Below, in pieces: positions 1 through 6,485 of a DNA stretch of 10,223 bases (positions are counted from its first letter, which is position 1; the number at the start of each line of letters is the position of its first letter). Source of the stretch: an uncultured Leucothrix sp. (lineage in GTDB: Bacteria; Pseudomonadota; Gammaproteobacteria; Thiotrichales; Thiotrichaceae); contig CALAJG010000211.1 of assembly GCA_937923375.1 (NCBI GenBank), positions 1 to 10,223 of the forward strand, given 5' to 3'. The notes beneath the pieces were generated by a model, which made no database searches, was not told the DNA's origin, and saw only the letters and a program-made list of their open reading frames with translations. Both the position numbers and the translations under genes were made by a program.

Positions 1-55
1 CAAGCACACTTCGTTAGCTTTCAGTTTTTCCGAATGAAACGATCTATTTAATCTA

Positions 56-84
56 TTGCGTGATCATTGATATTTACCTATTGT
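56..84 (+). promoter_or_regulatory. Weak candidate promoter for the rubrerythrin operon
   Basis: TTGCGT (56-61) and TATTGT (79-84) are spaced 17 bases apart and match the sigma-70 boxes at 3 of 6 and 4 of 6 positions. A start near 91 would place the dyad at 88-115 over the transcription start, where a repressor could block it. An alternative is TTGCCG (92-97) with CATTAA (115-120), which would put the dyad inside the promoter. Neither is strong, so this is inference. Bases 1-55 hold no gene that I can support. Confidence 0.25.
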
Positions 85-87
85 ATC

Positions 88-115
88 GGTCTTGCCGTCT
101 AAACTCGGCATGTCC
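88..115 (+). promoter_or_regulatory. Dyad-symmetric operator candidate, IscR-like, upstream of rubrerythrin
   Basis: The core TGCCG-TCTAAACT-CGGCA (93-110) is a perfect 5-base inverted repeat. Three of the next five outer positions also pair (91/112, 89/114, 88/115), giving 8 of 10 per arm. Read as TTGCCGTCTAAACTCGG (92-108), it matches about 11 of 17 positions of the E. coli IscR type 1 consensus core, including the TTG and the TCGG end. IscR is an Fe-S sensing Rrf2-family regulator, which suits an operon encoding a diiron protein and an Fe-S protein. The dyad is visible in the sequence; assigning it to IscR is inference, and another Rrf2-family or iron regulator is possible. Confidence 0.4.
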
Positions 116-144
116 ATTAATAAGCAACATAACGGAGAAAATCC

Positions 145-564
145 ATGTCTCTCAAAGGAAGTAAGACCGAAAAGAACCTACAAGATGCATTTGCTGGTGA
201 GTCACAAGCAAACCGTCGTTACCTTTACTTCGCAGCAAAAGCTGACGTTGAAGGCTACAACGATGTTGCGACTGTTTTCCGTTCAACTGCGGAAGGTGAG
301 ACAGGTCACGCACACGGCCATCTTGAGTACCTAGAAGCCAGTGGTGATCCAGCTACAGGCATGCCTTTTGGTGGAACGGCAGAGAACCTTGCAACAGCGA
401 TTGCTGGTGAGACTCACGAGTACACTGATATGTATCCAGGCATGACTAAAGAAGCACGTGAGGAAGGTTTTGACGAAATCGCTGATTGGTTTGAAACTTT
501 GGCGAAAGCTGAGCGTTCACACGCTAACCGATTCCAAAAAGCGCTAGACTCTCTGGACGCTTAA
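145..564 (+). CDS. rbr: Rubrerythrin family protein, diiron domain only
   Basis: This is a cytosolic ferritin-like four-helix diiron protein of 139 residues. Rubrerythrins generally reduce hydrogen peroxide with electrons from rubredoxin or another donor. The diiron ligand pattern is visible: E19 in GES, E52-x-x-H55 in GETGH, E89 in GETHE (with E92), and E123-x-x-H126 in AERSH. Classical rubrerythrins are about 190 residues and end in a rubredoxin domain with CxxC pairs. This one stops after the four-helix domain and has no cysteine at all, so it must receive electrons from a separate protein. The start is supported by GGAGA at 134-138, six bases before the ATG. A second ATG-initiated frame at 92 overlaps in another phase and is not coding. 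The gene leads a + strand operon with an Fe-S protein and a DUF3501 protein, and the Fe-S protein is the obvious candidate partner. Family assignment is firm; the substrate is inferred. Confidence 0.93.
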   Translation: MSLKGSKTEKNLQDAFAGESQANRRYLYFAAKADVEGYNDVATVFRSTAEGETGHAHGHLEYLEASGDPATGMPFGGTAENLATAIAGETHEYTDMYPGMTKEAREEGFDEIADWFETLAKAERSHANRFQKALDSLDA

Positions 565-597
565 GGTTACCAGTCACAGCAAGTGATTAATGAACCT

Positions 598-627
598 ATT
601 CCCCTCTGGCTAATCGCTGAGGGGAAT
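598..627 (+). terminator. Hairpin between rubrerythrin and the Fe-S gene, possible partial terminator
   Basis: ATTCCCCTC (598-606) pairs perfectly with GAGGGGAAT (619-627), a 9-base stem with a 12-base loop. It starts 34 bases after the rubrerythrin stop. It is followed by CTAACTTTCATAATTT, which is not a clean T run, so full termination is doubtful. It could lower expression of the two downstream genes relative to rubrerythrin, or protect the rubrerythrin message from 3' decay. Confidence 0.45.
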
Positions 628-668
628 CTAACTTTCATAATTTAAGAACCAAATTCGAGGCACACTTC

Positions 669-1997
669 ATGGCACGTGAAGGCAGTTTAGAAGCACCCAC
701 ACGTCACCCACTCGACTGGAAATCCGACGACTTTTACAACGAAGACTCGCTCAACAAAGAACTAGAGCGCGTCTATGATATTTGTCACGGCTGTCGGCGC
801 TGTGTGAGTTTGTGTAACTCTTTTCCAACCTTATTTGATTTGATCGATGAATCAGAAACCTTTGAAGTTGATGGAGTGGATAAGAAAGATTACATGAAGG
901 TTGTAGACCAATGTTACCTTTGTGACCTCTGCTACATGACCAAGTGCCCCTATGTTCCACCACACGAGTGGAATGTAGACTTCCCTCACCTAATGCTGCG
1001 TGCCAAGGCGATTAAGCTCAAGAAAGGTGAAGTAAAAACCCGTGACAAGATTCTTTCGGCAACCGATACGGTCGGTAATCTGGCCGGTATTCCTGTGGTA
1101 TCGACCATCGTTAACGCTGTCAATGAAAATGGCTTAGCCCGAAAAGGCTTGGAAAAAGTATTGCAAGTTCACCCCAATGCGACTATTCCAAAATACCACA
1201 GCAGTACAGGCCGCAAGCGTATTGCCAATCACAAATCAGCGCATGAGGCAGTGCCTGTGGGCAGAACCAAGGGTCAAGTTGCTCTTTTCGTTACTTGCTA
1301 CGCCAATCGCAACGAGCCACACATCATTGAAGATATGGCCAAAGTATTTGAGCATAATCAAATTCCTCTGGTAACAGTTGATAAAGAACAATGTTGCGGA
1401 ATGCCAAAGCTAGAGCTCGGTGATCTTGAAGCGGTCGCCAAAGCCAAAGAAGTGAATATCCCTGAACTGGTGAAAATGATTGATCAGGGCTATGACATCG
1501 TGGCGCCAGTACCGTCTTGCGTACTGATGTTTAAGCAAGAGCTGCCACTGATGTTCCCGTTGGATGAAGACGTGCAAAAAGTGAAAGCACACATTTTCGA
1601 TCCATTCGAGTACCTTATGCTTCGTCACAAAGAGGATAAGCTAAATACTGATTTTTCAGACAGCCTGGGTAAAGTCAGTTATCACGCCTCTTGCCACTTG
1701 CGCGTTCAAAACATTGGTCTTAAAACACGTGATTTGTTAGAACTCATTCCGGATACCAAGTTAGATGTCATAGAGCGCTGCTCTGGTCACGATGGCACCT
1801 ACGCAGTGAAGTCGGAATACCATGAGGTTTCTATGAAAATTTGCAAGCCGATTGTTACCCGCGTACAAAAAGCAGAGTCAAAATACTACAGCAGCGACTG
1901 CCCAATGGCAGGACACCAAATTGAAAATGGTCTAAAAGACGATTCAGTGCCTTACCACCCAATGACATTGCTGCGCATGGCCTACGGCCTGTCTTAG
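669..1997 (+). CDS. Fe-S oxidoreductase of the GlpC / heterodisulfide reductase type
   Basis: This 442-residue soluble protein combines two N-terminal [4Fe-4S] ferredoxin-like sites with two CCG-type cysteine-rich domains, as in GlpC and HdrD. The first site is C39-xx-C42-xx-C45-xxx-C49. The second is C82-xx-C85-xx-C88-xxxx-C93-P, with four residues rather than three before the last cysteine. The first CCG domain has C210, C242-C243-G and C284. The second has C342, C371-S-G and C411, so its usual cysteine pair is reduced to one cysteine. I see no signal peptide or membrane segment. In GlpC the homologous subunit passes electrons from a flavoprotein dehydrogenase to quinone, but no GlpA/GlpB genes are here, so a role in glycerol 3-phosphate oxidation is unlikely. 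Lying between a donor-less rubrerythrin and a DUF3501 gene, it probably supplies electrons to the rubrerythrin; that is inference. GAGG at 657-660 precedes the ATG by eight bases. Confidence 0.85.
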   Translation: MAREGSLEAPTRHPLDWKSDDFYNEDSLNKELERVYDICHGCRRCVSLCNSFPTLFDLIDESETFEVDGVDKKDYMKVVDQCYLCDLCYMTKCPYVPPHEWNVDFPHLMLRAKAIKLKKGEVKTRDKILSATDTVGNLAGIPVVSTIVNAVNENGLARKGLEKVLQVHPNATIPKYHSSTGRKRIANHKSAHEAVPVGRTKGQVALFVTCYANRNEPHIIEDMAKVFEHNQIPLVTVDKEQCCGMPKLELGDLEAVAKAKEVNIPELVKMIDQGYDIVAPVPSCVLMFKQELPLMFPLDEDVQKVKAHIFDPFEYLMLRHKEDKLNTDFSDSLGKVSYHASCHLRVQNIGLKTRDLLELIPDTKLDVIERCSGHDGTYAVKSEYHEVSMKICKPIVTRVQKAESKYYSSDCPMAGHQIENGLKDDSVPYHPMTLLRMAYGLS

Positions 1998-2010
1998 CAA
2001 GGAGAAACAA

Positions 2011-2592
2011 ATGCTACTTACCCGACAAGACTTACTTTCATTAGAACAGTATTCAGCTGAACGAGATGCTTTTCGTGAAAGAGTCATGGCACACAAGAAA
2101 AACCGCAGATTGCAACTTGGTGAACACCTTTCGCTGTATTTTGAAGATAAGCTGACAATGCAATATCAAATCCAAGAAGTTTTGCGTGCTGAGAAAGTGT
2201 TTGAGGCGGCAGGTATTGAGGAAGAGCTGGAAGCTTACAACCCATTAATTCCAGGTGGAAGTAATTGGAAAGTAACCTTAATGGTTGAATACAAAGATCC
2301 GGCAGAACGTGCTGAAGCACTCACACAATTAATTGGTATTGAGCGTAAAACTTGGCTGCAGGTAGAAGGTTTTGACAAAATCTATGCCATCGCTAATGAA
2401 GATTTGGAACGTGAGACCGACGCCAAAACATCTGCCGTTCATTTTCTGCGCTATGAACTCGATAATGAGATGATCGCAGCGACTAAGCAGGGAGCCAATG
2501 TAAACGCAGGGGTTGAGCACGAGAATTATAGTTTTGAGGAAACGCCAGTCGCAGGAAATATCAGGGACTCTATCGCCGCAGACTTAGCGTAA
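2011..2592 (+). CDS. DUF3501 family protein
   Basis: This 193-residue protein of unknown function is recognised as DUF3501 from the conserved central block around residues 32-81. Key elements are RRLQLG, the FED-x-x-T stretch, YQIQEVLRAE (52-61) and a YNPLIPGG segment (76-83). A second block, SAVHFLRYEL (141-150), follows. It contains no cysteine, no signal peptide and no membrane segment, so it is unlikely to bind Fe-S itself and is probably cytosolic. It begins 13 bases after the stop of the Fe-S gene with a good AGGAGA at 2000-2005, and it is the last gene before a strong terminator. DUF3501 genes are commonly found next to this kind of Fe-S oxidoreductase and a rubrerythrin (recalled family knowledge), which suggests an accessory or complex subunit. 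No enzymatic activity can be assigned. Confidence 0.85.
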   Translation: MLLTRQDLLSLEQYSAERDAFRERVMAHKKNRRLQLGEHLSLYFEDKLTMQYQIQEVLRAEKVFEAAGIEEELEAYNPLIPGGSNWKVTLMVEYKDPAERAEALTQLIGIERKTWLQVEGFDKIYAIANEDLERETDAKTSAVHFLRYELDNEMIAATKQGANVNAGVEHENYSFEETPVAGNIRDSIAADLA

Positions 2593-2607
2593 GCCTTTTG
2601 CAACATC

Positions 2608-3702
2608 TTAACCAGTAGTTTTAACTGCTGGTTTTTTTGTAAGCTTATTGCCACCTAGTGCCAACCACTCCTTAACCACTCGTTCGTCGGACAAATGCTG
2701 CACTGATTCAAACGCATACTCACGGCAGGCAGCTAACAGTTCTTTGTCAAAATAGAGCTCATCCAAGGCTTTGGTCAGCTCGGCTTCATCATCATTTTTG
2801 ATGAGGAGACCGTTCTTTCTGTCAATAACAATTTCGCGAGGACCTGTTGGGCAATCCGTGGCAATGACCGGGCAGGATAAAACCAGTGACTCTATCAACA
2901 CCATCGGGAAAGCTTCAGTTCTACTGGAAAGCACTAATAGTTCTGCGCTTTTCAAATACTTGAAGGGGTTTTCCTGAGAACCAGTTAAGATAACCTTACC
3001 CTCAAGCGAAAGTGCTTTAATTTGCTCCTCCAGCGACTCCCTCATGTCGCCTTCACCAACGAGCAAAAGGTCGCACTCATCGCGCATTTTGGAGTTAGCA
3101 TAAGCATCGATTAACAAATCCAGACGCTTTACCTCAGTTAAACGCCCTAGTGCAACAATATAAGGACGCTTGTGCGCGTATTTCTCTATTGCCTGCTGCT
3201 TAATGTCGTCAAAGGAGACCAAATTATAAATACGAGTCACCTTTTTGATATCAAAATCATTTCGCAGAATTGTCGCAACATCCTCTGAAACAGCAATAAT
3301 ATGGTTGGCACGCGGATAGGTTAATCGTAATAGAAGCGATTCGTATTTGTTTAATTCATGTGGATTACAATGCACTGATAACAATGCTTCAGGGGATGCC
3401 AGAGCTGTTGGAAAGTTGGCAGACTCCATGAAACCGAAAATATGATCGTACTTATTAATGTTGAAATTGCGCTTCAATCGCCAAGTCCGCTTTAGAACGT
3501 TGATAGCCTTGCGAAAGGTAGTGTTCTGGTCGGGACAATCAAGATTAACGAGTTTGCAAGGAACTTTGTATTGACGAAATTTATCCTGAAAAACGATGAC
3601 CGTTACATCATGATTTTTAGACAGAGCGCTGGCGAGGTTCAACGCTGAACGCTGCCCTCCTCCTAACACCAAGTCAGCAATCACTATTGCAATTTTTTTC
3701 AT
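2608..3702 (-). CDS. Glycosyltransferase, GT4 family (GT-B fold)
   Basis: This 364-residue protein transfers a sugar from a nucleotide-sugar donor, most likely to a surface polysaccharide or lipopolysaccharide acceptor at the cytosolic face of the inner membrane. The N-terminal domain opens with the glycine loop GGGQRS (14-19). The C-terminal donor-binding domain starts with ALGRLTEVKRLD (184-195), carrying R187 and K192. It contains the retaining-GT4 E-x7-E motif E263-AFPMVLI-E271 and the DCPTGPREIV segment (283-292). There is no signal peptide. The acceptor and sugar cannot be read from the sequence; family resemblance is to glycan-branch transferases for GalNAc, Glc or Gal. No other polysaccharide gene is adjacent, so it is an orphan. 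The ATG at 3702 has no convincing Shine-Dalgarno, but a later start would remove the glycine loop. Its last codons and stop lie within the opposing operon's terminator. Confidence 0.85.
   Translation of the reverse strand: MKKIAIVIADLVLGGGQRSALNLASALSKNHDVTVIVFQDKFRQYKVPCKLVNLDCPDQNTTFRKAINVLKRTWRLKRNFNINKYDHIFGFMESANFPTALASPEALLSVHCNPHELNKYESLLLRLTYPRANHIIAVSEDVATILRNDFDIKKVTRIYNLVSFDDIKQQAIEKYAHKRPYIVALGRLTEVKRLDLLIDAYANSKMRDECDLLLVGEGDMRESLEEQIKALSLEGKVILTGSQENPFKYLKSAELLVLSSRTEAFPMVLIESLVLSCPVIATDCPTGPREIVIDRKNGLLIKNDDEAELTKALDELYFDKELLAACREYAFESVQHLSDERVVKEWLALGGNKLTKKPAVKTTG
2610..2638 (+). terminator. Intrinsic terminator of the rubrerythrin-DUF3501 operon
   Basis: AACCAGTAGT (2610-2619) pairs with ACTGCTGGTT (2624-2633), a 10-base stem with one G-U pair and loop TTTA. 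It is immediately followed by a T run ending at 2638 (T7 counting from 2632). It begins 18 bases after the DUF3501 stop. It works only for + strand transcripts, since the other strand has no T run after the stem. It overlaps the final codons and stop of the convergent glycosyltransferase gene. Confidence 0.88.
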
Positions 3703-3761
3703 TCAGAAACACGCCAGTTTACAAATTGTTATTGTGGAATTTTGGTTAATCCAGCATAAAG

Positions 3762-3801
3762 TTTATCCACGACATATCTCTAAAACAATTTATCCATGAC
3801 A
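3762..3801. repeat. Two 13-base direct repeats upstream of the glycosyltransferase gene
   Basis: TTTATCCACGACA (3762-3774) and TTTATCCATGACA (3789-3801) differ at one base and are offset by 27 bases. The second copy overlaps the -10 box of the candidate - strand promoter, so the pair could be a tandem regulator site. The two copies could also simply be a small duplication. Confidence 0.4.
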
Positions 3802-3818
3802 GAGTGCTGCCCAGTCAA
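3789..3818 (-). promoter_or_regulatory. Candidate sigma-70 promoter for the glycosyltransferase gene
   Basis: On the - strand, TTGACT (3818-3813) and GATAAA (3794-3789) are 18 bases apart, within the 135-base gap after the ppx stop. This would give a leader of about 80 bases. No strong terminator follows ppx, so read-through from the housekeeping operon remains possible. The -10 box is only a partial match. Confidence 0.35.
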
Positions 3819-3837
3819 GACTAACGCAACTTTTTGC

Positions 3838-5349
3838 TTAAGAATAAGACAATTGATAGCCCAATCGCCTGAGCCAATTTTTTTCGCGTTGCAAGTCAGC
3901 TTCCAGCAAAAACAAACCATCAGAGGGTCTTTGTACAAATAAATCTACCTTAGATCGTGACGCGGTCATCTTTGGATCAAAACCATGATTGTCACGGCGT
4001 CGATGAAGCAGCACTGCCAAGCGCAGAATAATACTTAGCCTGACCAGCGTAAGAATATCCTGCTCTGGGATATCTGAAAATCGCTCCCAATCTAATTTAC
4101 GCCGATGGTTTTTTACTAGTAATGCTAACCAGATCTGCTCACGCCGGGAGAAACCAGGCATGAAAGCATATTTGAGAATATAAGCCCCCTGAAAATGGTG
4201 TTTATTGTGCGTAATACTCAAGCCAATTTCATGTAACAAAGATGCCCATGCCAAAAGCTTCCGAGTCTGTTTCGGTAAATCCCAGTCAATTGCAACCTGA
4301 TCAAACAGATTAACGCTTGTCTCCATTACCCGTTTGGCTTGCTCATCATCTACATTAAAGCGTTTGGCAAATTCATCGACGCTTCGATATCGCACATCTT
4401 CATGTCGAATCCTTCCTAACATATCGTATAGCAGACCCTCTCGAAGCGCACCATCCGAGACCGTCATATGATCGATCTCTAACGCTTCAAAAACGGCTAT
4501 AAGTACTGCCAAGCCACCAGCAAAAACCGGCGTACGATCCTGACTAAGGCCCGGCAGCTTCAAAGTCTCGATATCACCAGCAGCAATTATAAGCTCCCGA
4601 ACCTTGTACAGTGCGGGTAAAGTTATGCCAAATGGCTCAAGCCCTAGTTCTAGAATAATATTCCGTGTTGATTTAATCGTTCCAGAAGAACCCGTCGCAC
4701 GTGACCAATTTCCTCCCGAAAAAGCAGCTTGAATCGGTAAGATTTCTAGCCTCAACCCAACAACGGCACGTTTCCAGTTAGCATCAGTATATTTACCATT
4801 AGGAAAAAACCGGCTGGTGCTACTGGCCGCACCAATCTCTAAACTTTCTAGCTCATAGGGGATGAAATCTTGCCCAATAATAAACTCTGTACTACCGCCA
4901 CCAATATCAATAACCAATTGTTTTCCATGATCGTTTGATAAGGTATGTGAAACGCCGAGGTACACGAGGCGTGCTTCTTCACGACCAGATACAACCTCAA
5001 TTGGATAGCCCAAAAGCTTTGAACCTTCACGGATAAATTCATCTGGAGGCTTTAAGTTTCGTAGGGTGTTTGTCCCGGCTACGCGAACATTCTCTGGCTT
5101 AAAGTATTGTAATCTGTCACCAAATCGCTTCAGACAATTATATGCCCTCGCAGCAACCTCAGAATCTAATCTCCCTTGCTCATCCAAACCTCCGCGGAGC
5201 CGAACCATTTCTTTTTCTTTATCGATTACCTTTAAGGTTCCGTCCTTATCAGCTGCACAAATGACCATATGGAAACTGTTGGAGCCCAAGTCAATCGCAG
5301 CCAGTAAATTACTGCGCTCAATATTCTCAATACTGTTTTCCTCAGTCAT
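3838..5349 (-). CDS. ppx: Ppx/GppA family exopolyphosphatase / pppGpp phosphohydrolase
   Basis: This is a cytosolic phosphatase of 503 residues, matching the full length of E. coli Ppx (513) and GppA (494). The family releases terminal phosphate from inorganic polyphosphate and/or converts pppGpp to ppGpp. The ASKHA-fold N-terminal half shows the phosphate-1 loop AAIDLGSNSFHM (17-28), the acidic SGREEARLVYLG stretch (121-132) and the phosphate-2 loop IDIGGGSTE (147-155), with E124/E125 and E155 as likely catalytic acids. The C-terminal helical HD-like domain includes ASLLHEIGLSITHNKHH (369-385). Sequence alone does not separate Ppx from GppA. The start lies 5 bases after the proB stop with only a distant GGAAG, so translation is probably coupled to proB. 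ppx is the fourth of four closely packed genes. Confidence 0.92.
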   Translation of the reverse strand: MTEENSIENIERSNLLAAIDLGSNSFHMVICAADKDGTLKVIDKEKEMVRLRGGLDEQGRLDSEVAARAYNCLKRFGDRLQYFKPENVRVAGTNTLRNLKPPDEFIREGSKLLGYPIEVVSGREEARLVYLGVSHTLSNDHGKQLVIDIGGGSTEFIIGQDFIPYELESLEIGAASSTSRFFPNGKYTDANWKRAVVGLRLEILPIQAAFSGGNWSRATGSSGTIKSTRNIILELGLEPFGITLPALYKVRELIIAAGDIETLKLPGLSQDRTPVFAGGLAVLIAVFEALEIDHMTVSDGALREGLLYDMLGRIRHEDVRYRSVDEFAKRFNVDDEQAKRVMETSVNLFDQVAIDWDLPKQTRKLLAWASLLHEIGLSITHNKHHFQGAYILKYAFMPGFSRREQIWLALLVKNHRRKLDWERFSDIPEQDILTLVRLSIILRLAVLLHRRRDNHGFDPKMTASRSKVDLFVQRPSDGLFLLEADLQREKNWLRRLGYQLSYS

Positions 5350-5354
5350 AGATT

Positions 5355-6485
5355 TTATGAATCTTCCATAACCAAATTATCGCGATGAATTAGCTCTTCT
5401 TCATCCATTCGACCCAGCACAGAAGGAATTGAGTGACTCGGTAGCTTACAGATTTTAGCGACATCAATATCCGAGTAATTGCAAAGGCCTCTGGCGATGA
5501 TACGGCCATTAGGATCAAGGCAGTTTACCCTGTCTCCGCGATTGAATTTCCCACTGCAGCGCTCAACACCAACGGGCAATAAGCTTTTCCCCTGAGCCGT
5601 TAACGCAGTTACCGCACCAGCATCAAGATACAAATCGCCGCGCGCCTGATTTTGTCCAGCAATCCATAGCTTACGAGCGGCAAGTTTAGTCGCTTCCGGT
5701 ACTAACAATGTGCCAAGCGGTTCACCTGATCGTAAGCGGGTTAGTACACTTTGTTCCCTACCAGAAACAATCACTGTTGCACACCCCGCTTTGGCAGCAA
5801 CTCTAGCCGCCTGCACTTTGGTTGCCATCCCTCCGCGACTGATTGCAGAACCTGCTGATCCTGCAAAACCCACAAAATCCGGATTCATTGCCAAGCCTTC
5901 ACTGATGAATTCAGCATCATCATTTGATCGTGGGTCTTTCGTAAAGAGTCCTTTCTGATCAGTCAAAATGACCAACAGGTCAGCTTCTATCAAACTGGAC
6001 ACGACCGCCCCTAAAGCATCATTATCACTGAGCCGAATCTCTTCAAAAGAGACGGTATCGTTTTCATTGATGATTGGCACTGTGCCCAAACGAATTAAGG
6101 TTCTCAGGGTGTTGCGAGCGTTGAGGTAGCGCAATCGATGACTGACATCGTCATGAGTCAGTAAAATTTGCGCGGCCTGTAAATTATATTTTTGAAACTC
6201 TGTCTGATACGCCTGAATCAGGCCGGTTTGACCTATTGCCGCGGCAGCTTGAAGCTCAGGTAGTGTGGTAGGCCGATGACTCCAACCCATCCTGCTCATG
6301 CCTTCGGCGATTGAGCCAGAGGAAACCAGCACAACTTCAATGCCTTGTGTTCGCAACTCTGCTATCTGACGAGCCCAATCAGCAATGCTCGCGTAATCAA
6401 GCCCCTTGCCATCCTGCGTTAACAAGGCACTGCCGATTTTTACAATCCAGCGTTGGCTTTGTTGAGTGTATTTTACGCGGTTCAT
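5355..6485 (-). CDS. proB: Glutamate 5-kinase with PUA domain
   Basis: This cytosolic enzyme phosphorylates L-glutamate to gamma-glutamyl phosphate, the first step of proline synthesis. At 376 residues it has the two-domain proteobacterial form. The amino-acid kinase domain (about 11-262) shows WIVKIGSALL (13-22), the VSSGSIAEG loop (54-62), NENDTVS (140-146) and the ILTDQKGLFTKDPR nucleotide site (173-186), then GGMATK (218-223). The PUA domain covers about 280-355. Its ATG overlaps the obgE stop as ATGA with no clear Shine-Dalgarno, implying translational coupling. proA, which encodes the next enzyme, is not in the window. ProB is normally feedback-inhibited by proline; no DNA-level control is visible. 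Confidence 0.96.
   Translation of the reverse strand: MNRVKYTQQSQRWIVKIGSALLTQDGKGLDYASIADWARQIAELRTQGIEVVLVSSGSIAEGMSRMGWSHRPTTLPELQAAAAIGQTGLIQAYQTEFQKYNLQAAQILLTHDDVSHRLRYLNARNTLRTLIRLGTVPIINENDTVSFEEIRLSDNDALGAVVSSLIEADLLVILTDQKGLFTKDPRSNDDAEFISEGLAMNPDFVGFAGSAGSAISRGGMATKVQAARVAAKAGCATVIVSGREQSVLTRLRSGEPLGTLLVPEATKLAARKLWIAGQNQARGDLYLDAGAVTALTAQGKSLLPVGVERCSGKFNRGDRVNCLDPNGRIIARGLCNYSDIDVAKICKLPSHSIPSVLGRMDEEELIHRDNLVMEDS

Noticed and set aside
1..51. Open + strand frame from the left edge to TAA at 49-51, possible end of an upstream gene
   Set aside because: Seventeen codons without a recognisable motif or start cannot be told from chance.
92..334. 80-codon + strand frame overlapping the rubrerythrin start
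   Set aside because: It runs in a different phase through the rubrerythrin gene, has no ribosome binding site, and resembles no protein family.
5066..5371. 101-codon + strand frame antisense to the 5' end of ppx
   Set aside because: It is the shadow of a well-conserved gene; its composition follows the opposite strand and nothing suggests translation.
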